Positions 34,164-43,379 are shown, numbered from the stretch's first letter. The stretch: DNA of 64,000 nt from Ruminococcaceae bacterium YRB3002 (GCA_900099715.1 FMTG01000010.1:36529-100528); one strand, 5' to 3'. Numbers and translations: made by a program. Notes: generated by a model from the sequence alone, not told the origin.

Positions 34164-35648
34164 TTATATTTTCTCCACAAACCTCATAAACGCCTCTCTG
34201 CCGGACACACTGCATTTATAGACTCCGGCGTCCTCCAGGACATGGGAGAAGACGATGGCAACCTGTTCTTTTATTACATTATCTATATTAGATGCATAGA
34301 CAGTTGCACGCCACTCGTCTGCCCAGTCAGCATGCTTTGCCAACACCTCGTCAGCACGCAGATCGCGGCCTTCGAGTATAGCTTCAGCCAGTGAGGCCAG
34401 TTCGCCTTTGAGGCGGGCGGGGAGAACGGCGAGACCCATAACTTCGATGAGGCCGATGTTCTCTTTCTTGATGTGGTGGTACTGCGAGTGCGGGTGGTAG
34501 TATCCCAAAGGGCACTCTTCTGTAGTTATGTTATTGCGCAGTACCAGATCCAGTTCATAATTGCCGTCACGCATCCTGGCGATAGGCGTAATGGTGTTGT
34601 GCGGCACGCCGTCTGTATATGCCAGGATAAATGCGTCCTCGTCGGTATAGCTGCGCCATGTGGTCAGTATCCTGTCAGCCAGCTCGATGATCTGTGATTT
34701 GTCAGAACTGTTAAGTCTGATCACAGACAGAGGCCACCTTACGATGCCGGCAGATACGTCGGAGAAGCCGTCGAAGGACAGGATTTTCTCGATGGGCGCA
34801 CGCGCCATGGGGAATTCGTAGCCGCCGCCCTGGAAATGGTCGTGGCTCAGGATGGAGCCGCCCACGATGGGAAGGTCAGCATTGGAGCCTGCGATGTAGT
34901 GGGGGAACTGCTCGACGAAGTCGAGGATTTTCGCAAAGACGGCACGGTCGATGACCATGGGCGTGTGTTTGCGGTTCAGTATGATGCAGTGCTCATTGTA
35001 ATAGACGTAGGGGGAGTACTGCAGGAAGTACTCTTCGCCGGCCAGCGTGATGGGGATGATCCTGTGGTTCTGTCTGGCGGGGTGGGTGAGTGTGCCGCTG
35101 TAGCCTTCGTTCTCGCAGCATAGGAGGCAGGCGGGATAGCCGGACTTCTTTGCTTTGCCGGCAGCCGCGATGTCGCGCGGGTCTTTCTCGGGCTTGCTGA
35201 GATTGATCGTGATGTCGAGGGTGCCGTATTCTGTCTCGGCCGTCCATTTCTCGTCGCGGGCGATGCGGTCTGTGCGGATGTAGTTCGTGTCCTGTGAGAA
35301 CTTATAGTACCATTCCGTCGCATCCTCAGGCGACACCTCGTACAGCGCCTCGAAAGTTTTCCTGACAACTGAAGGCGCAGGCGTTACAAGCCCCATTATC
35401 TTCGTGTCGAACAGGTCGCGGTTTGCCACTGAATCCGATTCGATGAGCCCGTTCTTAAATGCGTAGTCCGTCATGTCATCCAGGATCTCGGAAAGCGCCC
35501 TGGAAGGAAGATCAGACGAAGGCTCCGCATACTCTATCAGGCCGAACAGCTCCAGCAGTCTGTTGACAGAATAGATCCTGTCGTCCTCGCTGATAAGTCC
35601 GCGCGAGACGGCATAGTTTACCAGTTCCGTAATGTAAGTATTGATCAT
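34164..35648 (-). CDS. galT: UDP-glucose--hexose-1-phosphate uridylyltransferase, class II GalT (494 aa)
   Basis: Leloir-pathway enzyme that exchanges UMP between UDP-glucose and galactose-1-phosphate. It is the ~500-residue Firmicute class, not the 350-residue E. coli class. The active site HIT-like motif appears as SHDHFQGGGYEFPMA near residue 268. Other typical stretches are YSPYVYYNEHCIIL and YYHPHSQYHHIKKENIGLIEVMGLA. The ATG at 35648 has GGGAGGT just upstream and is preferred over one 27 bases earlier. It follows galK by 19 bp. Its last 91 bp are duplicated at 33086-33176, so the present 3' end may have been supplied by an inserted element. Confidence 0.95.
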   Translation of the reverse strand: MINTYITELVNYAVSRGLISEDDRIYSVNRLLELFGLIEYAEPSSDLPSRALSEILDDMTDYAFKNGLIESDSVANRDLFDTKIMGLVTPAPSVVRKTFEALYEVSPEDATEWYYKFSQDTNYIRTDRIARDEKWTAETEYGTLDITINLSKPEKDPRDIAAAGKAKKSGYPACLLCCENEGYSGTLTHPARQNHRIIPITLAGEEYFLQYSPYVYYNEHCIILNRKHTPMVIDRAVFAKILDFVEQFPHYIAGSNADLPIVGGSILSHDHFQGGGYEFPMARAPIEKILSFDGFSDVSAGIVRWPLSVIRLNSSDKSQIIELADRILTTWRSYTDEDAFILAYTDGVPHNTITPIARMRDGNYELDLVLRNNITTEECPLGYYHPHSQYHHIKKENIGLIEVMGLAVLPARLKGELASLAEAILEGRDLRADEVLAKHADWADEWRATVYASNIDNVIKEQVAIVFSHVLEDAGVYKCSVSGREAFMRFVEKI

Positions 35649-35667
35649 AAAGACCTCCCGGTTGTTA

Positions 35668-36951
35668 TTACACAACCCTTAACCCGCCATATTTACGTAT
35701 CTTAAGAACGGCGCATGAACCATCGCCGAACAGTAAGTCCATGTACTTAACATAATCGCTCACTGCGTGGTCCTTGACGAACGCCTGAATAGTTCCCGCA
35801 AAACCGCCGCCGTGGACTCTTGCAACGCCTCTGGAACCTGCCAGGACGCGGTCGCTCATCATGAGGGCGACCGATATGTTCTGATGCATCACATCGCTGT
35901 TGGGATAGACGTTCTGGAGATACTTGAACGATGAATCCCCAGAGGACTTCACGAGATGAAGGAAAGCAGCCATATTATCATTCTTTACCGCCTGCACGAT
36001 CTCCTCCACGCGCCTGCACTCATCCCAGTAATGCATGGCTCTCAGTACCGCGCGGTCTCCGAGCTCCGCCCTTATATCATTTATATCATCAAGGAATCTT
36101 GTCTCATCAACTGTATTGAGATGCTCTTCCCCGTAGTATGCGGCCACACTGTTCATCTCGTCGGGGATGGCGGCATATTCGTCCGTCAGATTGGCATGTG
36201 AACCCTTTGTGTTTGTTATGCAGAGGCTCATGCCCTGCGCGGACAGGTCAAGCTCCAGCTTCTCAACATAAGGTGCATTCTCCGCCCCGAAATCAATATA
36301 CACGAGACTCCCCACAGAGCATGCCATCTGATCCATGAGGCCGCAGGGCTTCCCGAAATGCGCATTCTCCGCATACTGCCCGATCTTCGCGATCTCCACA
36401 GCCGTGATAGCCATATCATTATAAAACCCGTTCACGACTGTCCCTATCAGCGTCTCGAAAGCAGCGCTGGAAGATAACCCGGCTCCGATCAGCACATCGC
36501 TGGTGACATAACAGTCAAAGCCGCCTATGTTGTACCCGTAGTTGCTAATGCCCCTTATGACGCCATTAATGAGCGCTGTTGTGGTTCCGTAAAGCGCGGG
36601 TGTGATCTCTATATTGCTTATATCGGTCTCGATTATGCTGTCGTTGTCTGATTTGAGCCTGATCACGCCGTCCCGGCGGGGTGATGCGACAGCGATTGCA
36701 TCCCTGTTGATCGAGCAGGCGAGAACCTTGCCCAGCTGATGATCTGTGTGATTGCCGCAGATCTCAGAACGTCCCGGAGCACTGAACACGGACACTTCCT
36801 GATCTCCGAACAGAGATATGAATTCCTGCACGGCATTTATATAACGTTCACGCTCATAATTCAGCCTGAAAGTATCGGGATCGATATCTGACAGAATGCT
36901 GTCGATCGCTCCTTCTGACAGTTCTTTTACAAGGGCAGAGGCGGTTATCAT
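35668..36951 (-). CDS. galK: galactokinase (427 aa)
   Basis: GHMP kinase that phosphorylates galactose at C1. The galactokinase signature appears as GRSEICGNHTDHQ near residue 60, the ATP loop as VLIGAGLSSSAAFE, and the third motif as RVHGGGFAGTIQAFV. First gene of the leftward galKT unit. GGAGG lies 8 bases before the ATG. A GTAACACTGTTAC palindrome upstream is a candidate operator. Confidence 0.95.
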   Translation of the reverse strand: MITASALVKELSEGAIDSILSDIDPDTFRLNYERERYINAVQEFISLFGDQEVSVFSAPGRSEICGNHTDHQLGKVLACSINRDAIAVASPRRDGVIRLKSDNDSIIETDISNIEITPALYGTTTALINGVIRGISNYGYNIGGFDCYVTSDVLIGAGLSSSAAFETLIGTVVNGFYNDMAITAVEIAKIGQYAENAHFGKPCGLMDQMACSVGSLVYIDFGAENAPYVEKLELDLSAQGMSLCITNTKGSHANLTDEYAAIPDEMNSVAAYYGEEHLNTVDETRFLDDINDIRAELGDRAVLRAMHYWDECRRVEEIVQAVKNDNMAAFLHLVKSSGDSSFKYLQNVYPNSDVMHQNISVALMMSDRVLAGSRGVARVHGGGFAGTIQAFVKDHAVSDYVKYMDLLFGDGSCAVLKIRKYGGLRVV

Positions 36952-37028
36952 CAGGTGTTCCTCCGGGAATGGATATCGGTGAATATCAAAATATCAATGA
37001 TATTTAATTATACATTATAATATCCAAT

Positions 37029-37041
37029 GTAACACTGTTAC
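37029..37041. promoter_or_regulatory. palindrome GTAACACTGTTAC upstream of galK
   Basis: A perfect 13-bp palindrome lies just upstream of two overlapping TATAAT boxes on the minus strand (37003-37020 region). It would cover the -35 of galK. The spelling is similar in style to LacI/GalR-type operators, but no regulator gene is adjacent. Confidence 0.45.
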
Positions 37042-37069
37042 TTTTGGCGTTTCGTTGTTATTTCCCTTA

Positions 37070-37098
37070 TTGAGTTATTTGTATAAGAGTTATAGAAT
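37070..37098 (+). promoter_or_regulatory. promoter for the acyltransferase-peptidase-hydrolase unit
   Basis: TTGAGT (37070-37075), 17 bases, TAGAAT (37093-37098), about 27 bases before the ATG at 37126. Confidence 0.6.
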
Positions 37099-37125
37099 TA
37101 TATTTAGGAAAATTGGAGGTTACGG

Positions 37126-37782
37126 ATGAACGACGAACTTAAAGACATTGTTTATTCCGACCTGTTCAGATATACGGGCAATGCCCGCAGGTTTAAGAAT
37201 ATATACAGAACCTACGTTGATGAGCTGCGTTCCAGCCCGGAGTTCAGTTACATCAGTGCGCTCAGACGCACAAGGTACTACTATGATCAGATATCCCGTT
37301 ACGACGGATGGAGACATAAGTATTATCAGGTTCTTTTTGCTATGCATAATTTCTGGCTGGACAGACTGTCGCGCAAGTATCACATACAGATCCCTTATGA
37401 TACGAATATCGGCAAGGGATTCTATCTGGCGCATTTCGGACGTGTCATCATCCATCCCAAGAGCGTCATTGGTCATAACGTCAACGTCTCTACGGGTGTC
37501 GTTATCGGAACCCAGTTCAGAGGCAAGAGGAAGGGCTCGCCTACGATCGGCAATTATGTGTGGATCGGAGCAAATGCCATCATCGTCGGCAATATCAATA
37601 TCGGTAATAATGTGCTCATCGCACCCGGAACATACGTAAACTTTGATGTACCGGACGGTTCTATCGTCATCGGCAACCCCGGTCTCATCAGAAGGAGTCC
37701 GGGCGCTACGCTTAATTACATCAATAACACGATACTGTTCGACGAATATAATGTTCGTTCGGATGGTGTCAAGCAGTGGTAG
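37126..37782 (+). CDS. hexapeptide-repeat acyltransferase, serine acetyltransferase-like (218 aa)
   Basis: About 80 mostly helical N-terminal residues are followed by a left-handed beta-helix with hexapeptide repeats (IGKGFYLAHFGRVIIHPKSVIGHNVNVSTGV, then IGNYVWIGANAIIVGNINIGNNVLIAPG). The sequence HFGRVIIH puts a His where serine acetyltransferases have theirs. The short N-terminal region and absence of a cysK neighbour also allow a polysaccharide or cell-envelope O-acetyltransferase. GGAGG is upstream of the ATG. Overlaps the next gene by 7 bp. Confidence 0.75.
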   Translation: MNDELKDIVYSDLFRYTGNARRFKNIYRTYVDELRSSPEFSYISALRRTRYYYDQISRYDGWRHKYYQVLFAMHNFWLDRLSRKYHIQIPYDTNIGKGFYLAHFGRVIIHPKSVIGHNVNVSTGVVIGTQFRGKRKGSPTIGNYVWIGANAIIVGNINIGNNVLIAPGTYVNFDVPDGSIVIGNPGLIRRSPGATLNYINNTILFDEYNVRSDGVKQW

Positions 37783-39041
37783 AGTCTTTTATATCCCGCA
37801 GGGAGAAGTTCGGTTCAGAGCTGCCTGACAATATGGCAGTCTATCTTTATGCCGGTGAATCAAGGCAGATGAGCCAGGATGATGATTATCCCTTTCTGGT
37901 TGACAGGAACTTCTATTATCTGACAGGTCTGGAGCTGGAAGGGCTCATACTTGTTATCATCAAGGAAGACGGAGCGCTTTCTGCAAAGCTTTATGCATTC
38001 CCGCACGATGATCATGCAGAGCGATGGCACGGCAAGCGTCCTGACTTTGCCGGTCTTGCTTCCATAAGCGGTCTGGATGAGGCTGACATCACTGATATGG
38101 AATCATTTGAGGAAGACTCCTACAGTGTGCTCAGGAATCCCAAGTTCAGGATCGGTATCGACGGTTCTTCGATAATGAACGGTCCCAGGAGATTCCGTGA
38201 ACAGATGAGTTCCGTGCGCGGCAACGATGATATTATCGACGTCAAGGACATACTTACTTCCATGAGGCTGATCAAGAGTGAAGATGAGATCTCCATGATC
38301 TCTGAGGCTGCAAAGATTACCGAGGAAGCAATAGCCGCCATGAAGGAGGATATCAGGCCGGGAGTAACCGAGTATGAGCTTCATACAAGGCTGGAGTACG
38401 AGATGAAGAAGCGGGGATCCGAGTTATTTGCTTTCGCGACGATCGTATCGGCAGGGAGGAATTCGTTCTATCTTCATCACGGGATACCCGAGAAGGGCGT
38501 GTCCGGAACGGTTGAAGACGGCAGTTTTGTTCAGATCGATGTGGGTGCGCGGTATAAGGGTTACTGCGCGGATATATCAAGGGTATTCTTTGTCGGCTGC
38601 GGCAGTGAAGAGGACGATAAGCGAGTAGTGCTGCTTGATCTCATAAGGGATCTGAGAAGGGCGTGCTGGGAGAATATCAGGCCCGGTATGAGCTTTAATG
38701 AATTGAACAGGCTCATGCATGAGATGACATTTGATTTTCTTGTGAAGCACGGGCTGGCAACGGAAGATGATGAGGCGACTGTCGCAGCGCATAAGTACTA
38801 TTGGCACAACACGTCACATCATCTGGGACTGGATGTCCATGACCTGTCTAATGCTCTGCCTAAGGATTACAGGGACATGCCTTTCAGGGAGGGAATGACG
38901 CTGGCGGTGGAGCCGGGCGTATATATTCCCGAGTGGAACGTGGGATTCAGGATAGAGGATGATGTGGCTGTCACCTCGGATGGCGCACGGCTCATCAGCA
39001 GCGGAAATAAGGATGATCTTCCGGAGGTGATCTTTTGCTGA
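37776..39041 (+). CDS. M24 metallopeptidase, Xaa-Pro aminopeptidase-like (421 aa)
   Basis: Removes N-terminal residues next to proline. The PepP-type N-terminal domain (FISRREKF ... FYYLTGLELEGLILVI) precedes the pita-bread domain. All five dinuclear-metal ligands are visible: IDVGARYKGYCADISR (two Asp), HHLGLDVHD (His), VEPGVY (Glu) and FRIEDDV (Glu). GTG start overlapping the previous stop (GTGGTAG); the next in-frame ATG would remove the conserved FxxRRxxF start. It is translationally coupled to the hydrolase downstream. Confidence 0.88.
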   Translation: MVESFISRREKFGSELPDNMAVYLYAGESRQMSQDDDYPFLVDRNFYYLTGLELEGLILVIIKEDGALSAKLYAFPHDDHAERWHGKRPDFAGLASISGLDEADITDMESFEEDSYSVLRNPKFRIGIDGSSIMNGPRRFREQMSSVRGNDDIIDVKDILTSMRLIKSEDEISMISEAAKITEEAIAAMKEDIRPGVTEYELHTRLEYEMKKRGSELFAFATIVSAGRNSFYLHHGIPEKGVSGTVEDGSFVQIDVGARYKGYCADISRVFFVGCGSEEDDKRVVLLDLIRDLRRACWENIRPGMSFNELNRLMHEMTFDFLVKHGLATEDDEATVAAHKYYWHNTSHHLGLDVHDLSNALPKDYRDMPFREGMTLAVEPGVYIPEWNVGFRIEDDVAVTSDGARLISSGNKDDLPEVIFC

Positions 39042-40048
39042 TCGCATTGGAGATTAACACGACTGTTCTTATCGTGATCCTGGTGGCAGTGATCATTGCT
39101 CTGCTGGCCGGGTTTTACATCTTTGTCTATCTCATGACGACCGATAAGATCTACCATAAGGTGTTCGACAGAAGGAAGCCCATGCCGCAGGTTGACAGGT
39201 CACCCAGGGATATAGACCAGAGCACGATAACGGGGCGTGGACTCGCGTGGTTCTACACAAACAGGATGGAGTTCCTGAACGTGAGGATCAGGGCTTTCGA
39301 CGGGACTTCGCTTTGCGCTTATTACAGGCCGTCGGCTGACAGGCAGACCAGGAACTGCGTAATACTCGTTCACGGCTATAATGAGCATCCCGCCAATATG
39401 GCATGCTATGCGAGACTTCTGATGAGCAAGATGCAGTGTCATGTGCTTATAGTGCATCAGAGGGCTCATCACATGAGCGGCGGCAAGATAAGCACATACG
39501 GGCTCATGGAAAGCGTTGACCTAGAATACTGGATCAGGTTCATGAAGAGGAGGTCAGGTCCCGGTGCGAGGATCTATCTGATGGGAAGATCCATGGGCGC
39601 CGTCACATGCCTTCTCGCGGCTGCACAGAAGGATATCGATCCTGCGGTGTGCGGTGTTATAGCGGATTGTCCCGGCGATACTCTCATGAACGTTCTAAAG
39701 GTGAGCGGCGAGAAACGATACAAGAGGGACTGCACATCGTATCTCAGGAGAGTGAGACATCTTGGCCAGAAGAGGCTCAATATCGATATCGCCAGGTGCG
39801 ACGTGGTGCAGATGGCGGACAAGATCCGTGTGCCTGTGCTGATCTTCCAGTGCGGTGATGACAATATTACGCCGCCGAGGATGCAGGAGGAGGTCTTCGA
39901 TTCCCTCAGGTGTCCCAAGAGAATGATAATGGTGGAACACGCCAAACACATGGAGGCTTACGAGAAACAGCCGGCCATGTACGAACGCGAAATAACAAGA
40001 TTTATTGAAACTTGCGTTATCCGTCTTGTCAAGATGGGCATGATGTAA
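39035..40048 (+). CDS. membrane-anchored alpha/beta hydrolase (337 aa)
   Basis: One N-terminal membrane helix (LIVILVAVIIALLAGFYIFVYLM), then a serine-hydrolase fold: VILVHGYNEHPANM (oxyanion loop), YLMGRSMGAVTCLLA (nucleophile in GRSMG), FQCGDDNITPP (likely acid) and EHAKHMEAY (His). The domain probably faces outside. TTG start at 39035 inside the end of the peptidase gene; a near-perfect GGAGGTGATC lies 3 bases upstream and compensates for the weak start codon. Substrate unknown. Confidence 0.82.
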   Translation: MLIALEINTTVLIVILVAVIIALLAGFYIFVYLMTTDKIYHKVFDRRKPMPQVDRSPRDIDQSTITGRGLAWFYTNRMEFLNVRIRAFDGTSLCAYYRPSADRQTRNCVILVHGYNEHPANMACYARLLMSKMQCHVLIVHQRAHHMSGGKISTYGLMESVDLEYWIRFMKRRSGPGARIYLMGRSMGAVTCLLAAAQKDIDPAVCGVIADCPGDTLMNVLKVSGEKRYKRDCTSYLRRVRHLGQKRLNIDIARCDVVQMADKIRVPVLIFQCGDDNITPPRMQEEVFDSLRCPKRMIMVEHAKHMEAYEKQPAMYEREITRFIETCVIRLVKMGMM

Positions 40049-40065
40049 TATAATGCGTGACGACA

Positions 40066-40143
40066 AACGGGGAGTTCTTAAAGAGGGCTGAGAGGGTGTA
40101 ATACCGACCCGATGAACCTGACGGATAATGCCGGCGTAGGGAA
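40066..40143 (+). promoter_or_regulatory. TPP (THI-element) riboswitch controlling thiT
   Basis: Conserved THI-box parts are in order: ACGGGGAG, GGGCTGAGAGGG, GACCCGATGAACCTGA, and TAATGCCGGCGTAGGGAA. After the aptamer, CCCCGT (about 40184-40189) can pair with the 5' ACGGGG, and GGAGG of thiT follows within a few bases. This suggests thiamine pyrophosphate controls ribosome access rather than a separate terminator. Confidence 0.95.
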
Positions 40144-40207
40144 TATAAGATGATGATCTCTGCTTTGGCATGCCATGGTGCATCCCCGTAAAAGTGGAGG
40201 TTTTTTT

Positions 40208-40795
40208 ATGGCTGGTAATACAAGTAACCGCGAACATATCATGACGATCGCCGCAGGCGGAATCTGCCTTGGCTTAGGATTTATCCTCTCGAAATTAGTT
40301 ATCTTCGAGATGCCCATGGGCGGCTCCGTGACTCCCGCATCAACGCTTCCGATAATCCTGTTTGCCATGGCCTTTGGTCCCGGATGGGGATTCCTGGTAG
40401 CAGTGATATTCAGTCTTCTGCAGCTGATCGGCGGATATCTGATGACACCTTTCCAGGTGATCCTCGATTACATTCTCGGATATGCGATGCTCGGTCTTAC
40501 AGGTTTTGCAGGCATGCCCTCTTCAAAGAGGCTTGCTGTCCGCAATCCGCTCAAGAGATTCACAGGCGCCAGCATTATAAAGTCCGTGATCTTTACCATC
40601 GTTGCTTACGCTGCAAGATGGTTCTGCTCTGTTCTGTCCGGTGTTATCTTCTACGCAGAATATGCTCCCGAGGGCATGAATCCCTGGATATATTCAATGG
40701 CATATAACGGTTCCTTCCTTGCCGTTGATATGGGTATTACGATCGCAGTTATGATCGTGCTGTATTTTGTTCTCGGCGGAGGCAAAAAAGAGTAA
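40208..40795 (+). CDS. thiT: ThiT, thiamine-binding S component of an ECF transporter (195 aa)
   Basis: Six-helix integral membrane protein with the ThiT pattern: IMTIAAGGICLGLGFILSKL, FGPGWGFLVAVIFSLLQL, FQVILDYILGYAMLGLTGFAG. The aromatic Trp in GPGWG and the Asp-Tyr in LDYILGY are typical of thiamine-binding residues. The ATG at 40208 has GGAGG 7 bases upstream; an earlier in-frame ATG at 40175 lies in the riboswitch region. The TPP riboswitch confirms the substrate. The shared ECF energising module must be elsewhere. Confidence 0.95.
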   Translation: MAGNTSNREHIMTIAAGGICLGLGFILSKLVIFEMPMGGSVTPASTLPIILFAMAFGPGWGFLVAVIFSLLQLIGGYLMTPFQVILDYILGYAMLGLTGFAGMPSSKRLAVRNPLKRFTGASIIKSVIFTIVAYAARWFCSVLSGVIFYAEYAPEGMNPWIYSMAYNGSFLAVDMGITIAVMIVLYFVLGGGKKE

Positions 40796-40796
40796 A

Positions 40797-40864
40797 AAGG
40801 TGAAAACGGGACGGTTCCTTTTTCACCAAAACGGTGAAAAAGGAACCGTCCCCATTTCACCTTT
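40797..40864. repeat. long perfect hairpin made of two inverted GGAACCGTCCCC elements
   Basis: Left arm 40797-40827 and right arm 40833-40864 are almost exact complements over about 30 bp with a 5-base loop. The right half (40833-40861) is identical to 47814-47842. It resembles REP/BIME-type elements dispersed by REP-associated tyrosine transposases in other bacteria. It may also end thiT transcription. Confidence 0.8.
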
Positions 40865-40908
40865 CTGTGGTATCATAACAATAGTTTTCTATAGCGGAGG
40901 GCTTTGTT

Positions 40909-42468
40909 ATGTACGCTACGTTCTGGGCGCTGATACCACCTCTTGTGGCTATCATTCTCGCACTCATTACCAAAGAGGTTTACAGTTCGCTTTTTCTCGG
41001 AATATGCTTCGGTGCACTGTTCTATGCGAACTTCAAGCCGGTGGAGACTCTGAAGCATATATTTGATGACGGTATCGTAAGTGTGCTGTCGGATTCCTAC
41101 AATGTCGGAATACTGCTGTTCCTTGTCTTCCTGGGCATTATCGTGGCGTTGATGAACAAAGCGGGGGGCTCGGCGGCATTTGGCGAATGGGCGTCACAGC
41201 ACGTTAAGGGAAGAGTCGGTTCCCAGATCGCTACTATCGCACTTGGCTGCCTCATCTTCGTTGATGACTACTTCAACTGTCTTACAGTCGGAAGCGTCAT
41301 GCGCCCTCTGACAGACAGGCAGAAGATATCAAGGGCAAAGCTTGCTTATCTCATAGATGCCACAGCTGCTCCTATATGTATCATAGCTCCTATATCTTCA
41401 TGGGCTGCAGCCGTATCAGGATTTGCTCCTGAGGGGACAAATGGCCTGATGCTGTTCGTGAAGGCAATTCCTTATAACTACTATGCACTGCTCACGATTG
41501 CCATGATGATACTTATGGCTGTATTCAAGCTTGATTACGGTCCTATGAAGCTTCATGAGAAAAATGCCATCGAGAAGGGCGATCTTTTCACAGTTAAGGA
41601 GAGTGCCCAAACCGGAATTAATACAGAGGTCGTGGGCAAGGGCAAGGTCATCGATCTTGTGATTCCGATAATCTCACTTATTATCTGCTGCGTCATGGGA
41701 ATGCTCTATACGGGTGATTTCTTCGAAGGTATATCATTTGTTGAAGCTTTCGCGAACTGCGATGCCTCTGTAGGTCTGGTTTACGGTTCATGCGGAGGTC
41801 TTATCATCACATTGCTCCTGTATATCGTCAGGAGAGTACTGAATTTCAAGGATTGCATGGACTGCATCGTTGAAGGATTCAGGGCAATGGTACCCGCCAT
41901 CGTGATCCTTACACTGGCATGGACACTGAAGGCTATGACAGACTCCCTTGGTGCGGCTGAATACGTGGCAGGTCTCGTGGATCAGTCCAAGGGAACATTT
42001 ATGAACTTCCTTCCTGCGATCATATTCCTGATAGCTGTGGGACTTTCTTTCGCGACGGGTACTTCGTGGGGAACGTTCGGAATCCTCATTCCGATCGCGC
42101 TGAAGGCTTTCCCTCTGGGTGAAGGCGGCAGCCCCCTGGCGATCATCTGCGTATCCGCATGTATGGCTGGCGCTGTCTGCGGCGACCACTGCTCACCTAT
42201 ATCCGATACGACGATCATGAGCTCTGCCGGAGCCCAGTGCAACCACATTGCCCACGTGTCAACACAGCTTCCGTATGCACTTACCTGTGCTGGTGTGTCT
42301 TTCGTTACGTATGTGGTGGCAGGCCTTGTCCAGAATGCCGTAATATCGCTTATCACCGGCCTAGCGCTGATGGTCGTTATGATACTCATAATGAATCACT
42401 TTATGAAGCCGACATTCGGTTTGCCCGGGATTGATAAAAAAAGCGCTGATGCTGTGGATAACGGGTAA
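40909..42468 (+). CDS. NhaC-family Na+/H+ antiporter-like transporter (519 aa)
   Basis: About a dozen hydrophobic helices. Family stretches include FVDDYFNCLTVGSVMRPLTD, PICIIAPISSWAAAV, GLSFATGTSWGTFGILIPIAL and CMAGAVCGDHCSPISDTTIMSSAGA, all typical of the NhaC/ArcD-like superfamily. It could exchange Na+/H+ or an amino-acid-type solute. GGAGGG lies 8 bases before the ATG. Monocistronic. Confidence 0.85.
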   Translation: MYATFWALIPPLVAIILALITKEVYSSLFLGICFGALFYANFKPVETLKHIFDDGIVSVLSDSYNVGILLFLVFLGIIVALMNKAGGSAAFGEWASQHVKGRVGSQIATIALGCLIFVDDYFNCLTVGSVMRPLTDRQKISRAKLAYLIDATAAPICIIAPISSWAAAVSGFAPEGTNGLMLFVKAIPYNYYALLTIAMMILMAVFKLDYGPMKLHEKNAIEKGDLFTVKESAQTGINTEVVGKGKVIDLVIPIISLIICCVMGMLYTGDFFEGISFVEAFANCDASVGLVYGSCGGLIITLLLYIVRRVLNFKDCMDCIVEGFRAMVPAIVILTLAWTLKAMTDSLGAAEYVAGLVDQSKGTFMNFLPAIIFLIAVGLSFATGTSWGTFGILIPIALKAFPLGEGGSPLAIICVSACMAGAVCGDHCSPISDTTIMSSAGAQCNHIAHVSTQLPYALTCAGVSFVTYVVAGLVQNAVISLITGLALMVVMILIMNHFMKPTFGLPGIDKKSADAVDNG

Positions 42469-42473
42469 TGCCG

Positions 42474-43376
42474 TCAGCAGCTTTTATTCCTGAACCTGAA
42501 CTCGACGATCTGCGATACGATTATCGCCGCGAAAATAACAACGCATCCGATCCCCTCCCTCAAGGTGGGGATCTCTTTTATCAGCAGCGCGGCAGAGAGT
42601 ACCGCGAAAACAGATTCCAGGCACATCAGAAGTGATGCCGTGACCGGATTTGTATATTTCTGCCCGACCATCTGGAGAGTGTATGCAACGCCGCAGCTCA
42701 TTATGCCCGAATACAGCAGAGGTACTGCTGCCAGCTTTACATCGTGTGCCGTGGGATGTTCGAATATGAACATCAGGACAAGAGTGATCACTCCTGCGAC
42801 GGCAAACTGGATGCAGGACAGTTTGACACCGTCAGATTCCGCGACAAACTTATCTATCAGGAGTATATGTACAGCGAAGAAGAATGCGCATATGAGTGCA
42901 AGGATATCGCCCTTGTTTATGTTCGTAAAATCCCCGTCCTTCACGGACAGCAGATAGAGTCCTATTACCGCCGCGAACACGCATATCCAGGTGACAGGAT
43001 GTATCCTGCGCCTGAGAAAGATACCGATGACAGGCACGAAGAACATATAGAGTGCTGTGATAAATGCGATCTTGCCCGCCGACGAATCATTGAATGCGAA
43101 CTGCTGAAAATTGCTGGCAAATGTAAATACGAGACCAAGGATAGTGCCGTGTAAGAGGAGCTTTCTGTTAACGAGCTTTTTGAAGCTCCTGTTCTTTGAA
43201 TACTCCGTAACAAGTATAAATACAGCAAGAACAACAGCCCCCATGAAAGTTCTGATCCCGTTATATGCAAAAGGTTCCAGCACGTCGGAACCGACGCTCT
43301 GGGCGACAAATGAGATGCCCCATATGAGGGCTGTGAGAAGAAGTAGTATAATTCCCTTAGGACTGGATCTGCGCAT
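42474..43376 (-). CDS. DMT/EamA-family transporter (300 aa)
   Basis: Ten-helix exporter with two EamA repeats (LLLTALIWGISFVAQSVGSD; later LLYSGIMSCGVAYTLQMVGQKYTNPVTASLLMCLESVFA). Substrate unknown. The ATG at 43376 fits the family start but has no Shine-Dalgarno. A TATAAT ends about 7 bases upstream, which suggests a leaderless message. An ATG 51 bases further out (43427) has AAGGA in front but overlaps the divergent glycerate kinase start and adds a non-family leader. Confidence 0.85.
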   Translation of the reverse strand: MRRSSPKGIILLLLTALIWGISFVAQSVGSDVLEPFAYNGIRTFMGAVVLAVFILVTEYSKNRSFKKLVNRKLLLHGTILGLVFTFASNFQQFAFNDSSAGKIAFITALYMFFVPVIGIFLRRRIHPVTWICVFAAVIGLYLLSVKDGDFTNINKGDILALICAFFFAVHILLIDKFVAESDGVKLSCIQFAVAGVITLVLMFIFEHPTAHDVKLAAVPLLYSGIMSCGVAYTLQMVGQKYTNPVTASLLMCLESVFAVLSAALLIKEIPTLREGIGCVVIFAAIIVSQIVEFRFRNKSC

Positions 43377-43379
43377 GGG

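Noticed and set aside
34790..35370. Long alternative frames across galT
   Set aside because: High local GC gives open antisense and shifted frames; the galT frame carries all family motifs.
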